A DNA stretch of 64,000 bases, from the NCBI GenBank assembly GCA_963383645.1, contig OY726571.1, positions 76,739,860 to 76,803,859 of the forward strand, given 5' to 3'. The notes below the pieces were generated by a model. The model saw nothing but the letters and a program-made list of their open reading frames with translations, did no database searches and was not told the DNA's origin. This DNA comes from Muscardinus avellanarius. Lineage: Eukaryota > Chordata > Mammalia > Rodentia > Gliridae. The position numbers and the translations under genes are program-made. Shown in pieces: positions 56,843-64,000 of the stretch (position 1 is its first letter; each line of letters starts with the position of its first letter).

Positions 56843-56900
56843 TCCCAAACATTTTGGATTAGGAATATTTGACCTCTGTATGATAGGGGAAAGATTACAA

Positions 56901-57499
56901 AGATAATAGAAAAGAACGGAAGTAGAGAAAGGAGTTTTACATTTCCATTAAGGAATCAGGGGAAGGTTTACAAAGAAGAGAGTATGAAGTAACCACTGGG
57001 GCAAGAGTTTTTAGGATCATCAAAGAGAAACAAGGGAACTGGGGCAGAGTAACCAGAATGTGAGAAAACGAGGGTGCTGTGCATTCAAGAAAATTCTCCT
57101 AGTGGAAAATGGCTAGAAAATGAGGTATTACCGGAAGGGAAGGCTTTGCACACAGGGCAAAGCTGTGAACGTAGGCCCTGGTCCTAAAGAGTGTCATATC
57201 TTTTGTTGAAGATTTTGGATTTTATGGAAGAAAGGGAGCAACTGAAGAATTTTGAGTGTAGAAATACATATTGGTTCCTTCTTCAGAAACAAAATGTTGA
57301 AACAGACACCCTTTATATCTGTTTACATTTGAATTGTAAAAGAGACCAAAGCCTTATATAAAAGTGCTCTAATGGCAGAATCTCAGGCATCATTTAGAAA
57401 TGAAAAAAGTGTTTCCGGACCCTAACGTTGTATTTTGCATCCTGTTTACCTGTAAGTCGGACCCTGTGGGAAATATTAACTAAATGTTAGGTGAGTGTG
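56901..57499. other. unassigned non-coding stretch
   Basis: No gene or repeat recognised. Confidence 0.35.
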
Positions 57500-57805
57500 A
57501 TTTCAAAACATCTTTCTACTAAGAATTTTCTCAGTCAATTTCGTCATGATAAAAAATAGACTCTGTAAGATTCGAATTCTTTTAAACTTATTGAGCTTTG
57601 TCTGACGGCCCAGAATATGGTCTATTTTTGTAAATGTTCCACTTGCATTAGAAAAGGGTGTTTGCTTTGCTCTTGTTGAGGGGAGTTTTCCATAAATGTT
57701 AATTAAATCAAGTTGGTTGACAGAATTGTTCGAATCTTTCATATCCTTGCTGATTTTCTAATTATTTTATCAATTATTGAGAGACAGGTATGGATATCTC
57801 CAACT
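57500..57805 (-). mobile_element. L1 ORF2 remnant, antisense
   Basis: ATATGGTCTATTTTTGTAAA, AAATGTTAATTAAATCAAGT, TTGGTTGACAGAATTGTTCG and ATATCCTTGCTGATTTTCTA are the antisense of a conserved ORF2 segment. The minus frame at 57503-57742 is a fragment of that dead reading frame. Confidence 0.82.
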
Positions 57806-59977
57806 ATTTGGAAATAAATCCACGCAAAGGCACTCAGAGGCAAACTGAATAACTAAATTAAATACGAGAACCACACATTAATATTTTTCAAGAAAGAATG
57901 CGGGGAATAGGGCACAATTAGCAAAAAGGAACAAATCACTAGGTGTAGAATTAAACATAAGGGAGGAGATCTCTGCCGAGCCCTGAAGCAAACTCAGTTA
58001 GGTGACCAGCTCTTGTGCTTATGAATAAACACAGGACCCCTTCCCTTACCACCAGTGATGGATTTTCTAAGGAAGAAAGCGTATGAGATCAACCCACTTG
58101 AACAAGAAGGATTTGCCCAGGAATAACAATCTGCAGGGACACCCTTAGCTGAAATCACAAGCCGCAATACCGTAATGTCATTAACCTTGTTTCTCTCATT
58201 CCGCAAAAGGTCACTTTATCTGTGAACTGTGCATCCACACACTCACGCAGATAAGAAGCTATTAACAAAAGCAGGAGTCCTTGGCGGGGCCCCACCAACT
58301 CTATCTAACCCAGTTAGCACATTTCCTCGTATTCTGTCACGAAGTCATTGGCAGTGTCAGTGTTCGAAAACTGCATGGCTCAGATGCTTCTAAACCCTTT
58401 TAATCCATGACAAAGGCCTCCCTTTATTGTTGTTTTGTTTTCCTTTGCTGCCCTACAGCATGGCAGCCAGTGTGCGCTCCTGATAAGCAGCGAGCCGTGC
58501 AGACGCGGCTCAGTTTCCTTGTGCACACTGCCACGCAACCTGCCAAGGCCCTCATGCGGGCGGCAGCCTGGCTTCCCCGCCCCCCACCCATGGCGCCCTG
58601 CACGATGCTCAGCGAGCCAGATAACTTCAAACTTCAGAAGGACACAAAACTAATTTTTTGGGTGCGTGACACAAATGACATTTCCCATGGCCTCATCTGG
58701 GGCACGTGGTATGGTTAATGTAAATAATTTCATTTTTGCAAGTGAGACAGCAGCAAGCTTCCAACTGGGAGCAAAAGGGAAAGAGAAATTTTTGCTAGAA
58801 ATGTAAGCTTTTGAGAGTTTTTTTTTTTTCTTTTCTTTTCTTCTTTCTCTTCTGGGCTTTGCATGACAGAGATGAGAATAGGATGAGGCTGATTTATGAA
58901 ATAATCTGATCCTTGCTACTCTTAACAACAACAACAACAACAAAGCCTCTTTGAGTCCAGGGAAGTGTTTCAAAGGAACCAGGAGCTTGGCCTCAGTGGA
59001 TGGCCAGAGTCTAAAGTGGACCAGGAAAGAAAGGTGTGAGGGAATTGCCAGTCAGTTGGCTCTTTGGCTTTAATGTCTATTCTCTACTGCCAAGTTTTGA
59101 TGAAGAGACAAGTCAGAGTATACATGGGGAAGATTCCTGAACTTCTGGCAAATGATGGGCCGGGGTAGAGTCATGTTTGGAAAAAGCTAGAAGAATGGTG
59201 GGAATAGGGGAGTCAGTATAGACGGCACTTCAGAACCCACTGGAAAAGTCCAGTCACCAGCAGACCATTGAGGATCAAATGGATTGAGAGACAGAGGCCT
59301 TGTTCTTGAGTAGGAGGTTGGTAGCTAGGTCTGGATAAGAAAATGGGGATCAACAGGATCCATAATGAACAGCCACGTGGAAGATGGTGGTATGAAACCG
59401 TATGGGATTTGGGAAAGGGAGGACCATTTGTTCAAAACACACCCAGCTAAGGAATCCATCTTTCAACTCAATGTTATGTCCCTATCATCACTCTGGATCC
59501 CCAAAAGAGCTGATAAGATTTTAAAAACTTTTTCAACTTCTGCATAGACTCTTGATCAACTTGACTTTCCAGACAAGAGCCAAGCTTCCTGAGTGTCCAG
59601 GACCTTCCCACTCTCCTCCTGTTTTCAAAGGATCAAGAGGTATCATTATCTTTCTATCTCAAAAGCATACAATCATTGCCAGGAAGAGGAGAGAGTAGGA
59701 TAATTACACTACAGACATTTTATTTCCTGAGATTATTCTTTTAGCAAAACACAATCCCAATTTCCATTCTCAAATTCCCCATCACCTGTCACCTTTCAGC
59801 ACCACCCATGCCTCATTTTCCTTTCGACCCTCTAAATAGCAAATAACAAGGACAGAAATAGCTATCACATCACCCTAAAGACATAGATACAATTTCATCC
59901 TGGCCTGGGAAGTGAGAGTCCATTTTCTACCAAATCTATAGTAGATGGTACAGAATGAATTTCTATCTTTCAGTTAG
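57806..59977. other. unassigned non-coding stretch (2.2 kb, SINE-free)
   Basis: 58200-58720 is GC-balanced and unique-looking with CTTTATTGTTGTTTTG (Sox-like) near 58422. Frames on both strands there (58407-58718, 58424-58630) have no domain. An (AAC)n tract lies at 58925-58942. No gene supported. Confidence 0.4.
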
Positions 59978-60040
59978 TATCTATCTATCATCTCCCTATC
60001 AATCTATCTCTCCATCTCTGTCTCTGTCTCTATCTCCATA
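59978..60040. repeat. imperfect (TATC)/(TCTG) microsatellite
   Basis: Interrupted TATC and TCTGTC units directly adjoining the tail end of the next SINE. Confidence 0.85.
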
Positions 60041-60213
60041 GTGGTGATTGAATCCAGGGGCACTCTATCACTGAACTACACTTCAGTTCTTTTTATTTTT
60101 TTAATTTTGAGACAGGGTTTCACTAAGTTGCTGAGGCTGGTCTCAAACTTGCAATCCTCCTATCTCAGCCTTCCAAGTACCAGGATTGCAAGCCTGGGAC
60201 ACCAAGCCCAGTT
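60036..60213 (-). mobile_element. old B1-dID SINE, antisense
   Basis: CATAGTGGTGATTGAATCCA to GGGACACCAAGCCCAGTTT. Its tail side merges with the tetranucleotide repeat. Confidence 0.75.
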
Positions 60214-60675
60214 TCCCATTAGCTTTGAATGATGGTATTGGGCAAGTGATTAAGAGACACCTCCAATCTTTTTGAAATCCAGGAAGCACCCACTGTGTCT
60301 CTCCTTCAGTTTGCTTCAGACTGCTTCTTTATTCATGCACTCCCTTGTCTCAAACCAGCCTCACACAAGCTTCAAGTTCCTGTCCCCAAAGCTCCTCTAA
60401 CCTGCCTCTTCTGAACTGTGGCCACACCCAGTGAGTATTCACAATTTCTCCAGTAAAACTGGATGTTCAGGGGTGCTAACTCGAAAATCTGCTTCTTCTC
60501 TCTCCAGCCATGGCACCACACCCTGCTGTCTTTTAAGATCTAAGGCAAGTCACTTCTTTAAACTTCCCCTGATTATGCAGATAACAACTAATGCCTAAGC
60601 TCAGGGCTCAGAACCTTTTTTCCTTTCCTCTTTCTCTCTCCTTCACTCCCTCCCTCTCTCCCTGCATGCCTATTT
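60214..60675. other. unassigned non-coding stretch
   Basis: Pyrimidine-rich, possibly a diverged L2, but not convincing. Confidence 0.3.
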
Positions 60676-60960
60676 TCGTCCCGCCAGCAAATATTTAGTA
60701 ACCTACTGCACACCAGGTACTCACTCTTTAAAGGAAAGAGATCATAGAAGTAAATGAGATAGACAAGGTCTTGTTCTTACAGAGTTTACACCGTAGAGGG
60801 TGGAGGCAGCCAGTAAACTATTAAATAAATAAACAAGGAAACTACCAAATGGGTGGTAATGGATGTATGGATAGTGATGTGCTAAAGAGTGTTGAGTGGA
60901 TGCTTTAAGTGGATGTTGTAAAAGGCCACCAAACGAGGAGATGGAAATGATTCCTGGAGG
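60676..60960 (-). mobile_element. L2-like fragment, antisense
   Basis: CAGCAAATATTTAGTAACCT, CTACTGCACACCAGGTACTC, TCTTGTTCTTACAGAGTTTA and CAGTAAACTATTAAATAAAT follow the order of antisense L2 3' sequence. Confidence 0.6.
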
Positions 60961-61767
60961 CTACTTGTTCCATGGTTGGATGGATGTACACTCCACTAGG
61001 GGAAATTCCCACACAAAGGCCTCAAGATAAAAAAAAAAAAATGAGCAAGTGTGACCTTTTCCTTACTGTGTCTACACCACAGCTATCCATGCCACATATA
61101 ATGCAGGACATAATACATACGTCGTACACATGCAAGGCTATGAAGAAGATCCATATTTAGTATGTGTTTTTTTAACTTTTTTCTCCCATAGTGGAGTGTG
61201 TCTGGAATTTTGAGTAAACTATTATCCAACCCAATAAAATTCCAATCTATATTTGAAACCATGGAGTGAGAAACAAATTCAAACCTTTCATATCTTGGAG
61301 GGGGGCAAATTTCTATGTAAGAGTAAGTGAATTTATTCTTCAGCTGCTCTCTGGACTAAATGAAGCTTAAACCCAAGAGAGAAATTAATGCACAGTTCAT
61401 CAAGATTTACACCTAAGCACACGCCTAAATCTTGACTTTTTCTCATTAACTTTTATGGTGCAAAGTTCTTCCAGCTCCCCCCTTTCACAGAATGACCCTA
61501 TGCTCCCCATCATCCATTAACCAGCTTTCCCTAGCTCAGCCAAACATATCGTAAAATTATTTTCAGTATGAATGAGAAACTACCTTGACATTTTATGACT
61601 TGTACAATAAAGAAACAAGAAAAATATGCAATTTATAAAAGGATAATATGTTGGAATATGGAGCTTGTGAGTTAATGGTACATACAGGGAAAGTGTCATT
61701 AACAAAGCGGAGGTGGAGGAGGAAAAAGGAGAAAAGAGGAATGTTATTTCTTATCTTTTTATTTTTG
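60961..61767. other. unassigned non-coding stretch
   Basis: No gene or repeat recognised. Confidence 0.35.
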
Positions 61768-61972
61768 CTTTTTGCTTTGGTGGGGGTACTAGAGGCTGAA
61801 GCCAAGAAGCATTCTACCTCCAAGCTACACGCCCAGCCCCATTTTTATTTTTTACTTGAAACAGGATCTCGCTAAGTTACTAAGGCTCTTGCTAAATTGC
61901 TTAAACCTGTGATCCTTCTGTGTCAGCCTCCCAAGAACCGGGATTATAGGTATCAGCCACCACACCTAGCCT
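61768..61972 (-). mobile_element. B1-dID SINE (older), antisense
   Basis: GTGGGGGTACTAGAGGCTGA to GCCACCACACCTAGCCT. Diverged from the A-type consensus throughout. Confidence 0.78.
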
Positions 61973-62790
61973 TCATCGTGTCTTACGTCCACTGATGGCT
62001 GTGATTGAGTCTACAGTATGAAAAAAGAAGCAAAAACTCACAAGACACAAAAACATACCCAATGTCACTTTGCTCCTTAGGATAAAACAGAAAATAAAAC
62101 AGCAGCACACTGCCATCAGTGAACACAGGTGTGCATACCTGCCTTGGCTCTGCAGCAGGCGGAAGTCCAAGGAACTACAACCTGAAGAACCGGACTGAGT
62201 CAGGCTGAGTCAGCACCGCAGTACCTTTTGATGGATGTAGCCCACAGTGGGAACCAGCAGCCTCCAGCACAGGTGTGAGCCCTGAAGTGGGCTGATCAGC
62301 TGCTCCACAGTCTGGATCAGGTTTCGCACAGAATCAGGGACGTGATGATAAATGTGCACGCACACAGACACGGGAGCTTCTGACCGCAGCTGGCACATCG
62401 TGTTCCGCTCTTCTCAAAATCAAGGGCAAAACGGGTGGGGAAGGAGCCTCGTGATTCTCCTCTACTGAGGAAATTGAAGGGTAACCAGGATATCAGAAAG
62501 TGGTGACGAATCAGGGACTTGTTGCCAGCTTGGGTTACAGACATTGAATGACTATTACAGGAAAGGCCAGAGTCTCCAATAAAGGAACACAGCTCTAGAG
62601 TGTGCCACTTTGAACCTCACTATAATAAATGATTACGATGTGCCAATAAATAAATATATATGAAAGAACAGCTTTGGAATATATAAAACATGTTCATATG
62701 TGCACACAGCACTTGGTCACCATCACTATGAACTACATTTTGATATGAGACTATAATGGATCAATAAAAGTGTTAAAATATATTTATATA
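61973..62790. other. non-coding stretch around the possible pseudogene
   Basis: No repeat recognised. Higher GC between 62150 and 62480 than in its surroundings. Confidence 0.35.
62210..62580 (-). pseudogene. possible decayed coding fragment, product unknown
   Basis: Two overlapping minus-strand frames meet near 62400. The upstream one (to 62544 and a few codons beyond) has SLIRHHFLISWLPFNFLS and then SFPTRFALDFEK. The downstream one (62210-62398) has VHIYHHVPDSVRNLIQTVEQ and then LCWRLLVPTVGYIHQK. Both read like ordinary protein in the part where the other is not needed, which suggests one frame broken by a shift. I recognise no family, see no introns or poly(A) tail, and this may be chance. 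Confidence 0.2.
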
Positions 62791-62981
62791 GTCGGGCGTA
62801 GTGGTGCACACTTGTAATCCCCGCCCTTGGGAGGCCAACACAGGAGGATCACGCAGGTTCGAAGCCAGCCGCACTGGCTTAAGAGACCCTGTTTCCAAAA
62901 ATAAAATAGGTCTGGGAGTGTAGCCTGGAAGTAGAAGGGCTTCCAGGAACCCCAGTAACACCAAAAATAAATAAATAAAAT
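62791..62981 (+). mobile_element. C-type B1-dID SINE
   Basis: GTCGGGCGTAGTGGTGCACA; GGTTCGAAGCC; CCGCACTGGCTTAAGAGACC; CCCCAGTAACACC, then an (AAAT)n tail. Head preceded by AAAATATATTTATATA. Confidence 0.92.
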
Positions 62982-63070
62982 AATATATATACATATATAT
63001 ATATACAAAGCAGCTTTAGAATATATAAAAACATATATATGTATACATGCACACATATATGTATATGTGG
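62982..63070. repeat. TATA/CATA-rich low-complexity tract
   Basis: Alternating TATATA and ACATATATG units, continuing from the SINE tail. A TTTAGAATATATAAA-type motif recurs near 62675 and 63014. Confidence 0.85.
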
Positions 63071-63097
63071 CACACTGTATATGTGGAAACTGTACAC

Positions 63098-63310
63098 ACA
63101 GTTTTGGAACCAAAATATCCAAGTTCAAATCTTGCTTACTTTGGGGAATTTGTGAAGTGTGCTATTTCTCATTTTCCGCATCTATAAAATGGGAAGGAAT
63201 ATTGGTAATATGTACCCTATAGAATTGTTGTGAGGATAATTGAGATGATTGATTATAGCACTTGGAGCCTTGCTTGGCTCATGAGAAGCACTTGGTAACA
63301 CTTCAGTGGT
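63098..63310 (+). mobile_element. MIR SINE
   Basis: CATTTTCCGCATCTATAAAA, TAGAATTGTTGTGAGGATAA and TTGGCTCATGAGAAGCACTT follow the MIR order. Confidence 0.8.
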
Positions 63311-63413
63311 ACCCTGATGTGAGAAGCAAACAGGAAAGCATTGCTGCACAAAACTCCACACCCCTGAGTAAGCTCCGCATCTTGTGGACCAGTTTATACT
63401 ACAGCAAGAAAAA

Positions 63414-63414
<1 letters not shown>

Positions 63415-63456
<42 letters not shown>
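63415..63456. repeat. (CA)n microsatellite
   Basis: About 21 CA units without an adjoining SINE. Confidence 0.97.
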
Positions 63457-63457
<1 letters not shown>

Positions 63458-63589
63458 CAGATCTGATGGTGACGCTTAATGAAAAGAAATAGATTTAGAA
63501 CAAGAACCAGAATATGTTATCTTATGAGAAGGGGTGCAGTGCTCATGAATCTTTAATATATTGAAGTAAAGTTAAAAAATACCCTGTGT

Positions 63590-64000
63590 TGCTTTGTATT
63601 AGTCAGGGTGCTCCAGAAAAAATAGAACCAATGGCAGACAGACAGACAGAGCTATATAATGGGAATGGGTTCATGTGATTACGAAGGCCAAGAAATCTCA
63701 CACTTTGCAAGCAGGAGAACCAGGAGGGCCAACAGTATATTCCAAAATGAGTTTAAGGCCAGAGGATTGGGAACCAAAGGGACCAGTCCTTTTCTGGGTC
63801 TGAAAACCTAAGAACCAGTGACACCAAGTGTCTCTGAACACAAGAAAAGATTCACGCCTCAGCACAGCAAAGAACAAAGTCACTCTCCTCCCTTTTGTTC
63901 TATTCAGGCTCTCTGAGGGCTGGGCAACCTGTCCACCTAGGTGAGGACAGACCGCAGTTGACTGATTCAAACGCTAATCCTCATAGACACGGTCTGTGAA
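63590..64000. mobile_element. ancient interspersed repeat, family unresolved (cut by window edge)
   Basis: GTATTAGTCAGGGTGCTCCA, GAAAAAATAGAACCAATGGC and a (CAGA)n run, then GTCACTCTCCTCCCTTTTGT and GACTGATTCAAACGCTAATC follow a common old mammalian repeat that I recognise by its start but cannot name. The 90-codon minus frame inside it is not a gene. Confidence 0.55.

Larger units (their letters stand above)
56020..56900. mobile_element. ancient interspersed repeat hosting nested insertions
   Basis: AAAAATCCAAAATCTGGACA, TTAAGTGCCAACATGAGGGC and TCCCAAGCATTTTGG on the left and CATTTTGGATTAGGAATATT on the right resemble a widespread old mammalian repeat that I cannot name securely. It is split by the L1 end at 56338-56842. 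Confidence 0.5.

Noticed and set aside
1..64000. CRISPR arrays, bacterial operons, rRNA genes
   Set aside because: Nothing of the kind is present. The regular repeats seen are microsatellites and dispersed SINEs in eukaryotic DNA.

Overview
The window is vertebrate, almost certainly mammalian, nuclear DNA. It has one spliced gene in a CpG island, and the rest is dense with retroposons (B1-derived SINEs, L1, MIR/L2, ERVL-MaLR-type LTRs) and microsatellites. The SINEs point to a rodent. They are dimers of a B1-like left half and a short, internally deleted ID-like right half (B1-dID type). Two antisense L1 3' ends terminate in a CACCAATAAA-type sequence, which I associate with the squirrel/dormouse side of rodents. 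The long sciurid-type ID tail is absent, so a dormouse-like (Gliridae) genome is my best guess, at low confidence.

The only protein-coding gene I can support is ID4 (inhibitor of DNA binding 4), on the + strand. A TATA box at 13318-13325, two inverted CCAAT boxes and GC boxes precede exon 1 (about 13348-14140). Exon 2 is only 58 nt (14390-14447), and exon 3 is entirely 3' UTR (from 15010). The coding sequence is 13706-14140 joined to 14390-14434, giving 159 residues: a helix-loop-helix domain with no DNA-binding basic region, as in all ID proteins. Several poly(A) signals (15622, 15847, 16484, 18013) predict nested transcripts of roughly 1.5 to 3.9 kb, and three Pumilio-type elements lie in the 3' UTR.

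Region by region: 1-10.99 kb is repeat-rich upstream DNA (LTR ends, L1 fragments, SINEs, microsatellites). 10.99-21.15 kb is a SINE-free interval of about 10 kb containing ID4. 21.15-38.08 kb is repeat-rich downstream DNA. 38.08-44.76 kb is a second SINE-free block of 6.7 kb, rich in TAATTA-type motifs and a good candidate for developmental enhancers. 44.76-64 kb is repeat-rich again, with long antisense L1 remnants (46.1-47.0 and 49.4-50.2 kb), a triple-nested insertion (56.3-56.9 kb) and a near-perfect 58-bp palindrome (55211-55268).

I see no sign of a novel multi-gene system. The items most worth a second look are the 58-bp palindrome, the two SINE-free blocks, the G-run beside the ID4 intron 1 donor, and SINE tails that have become structured microsatellites. 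Repeat families were named by memory of consensus sequences, so subfamily names and edges are approximate.
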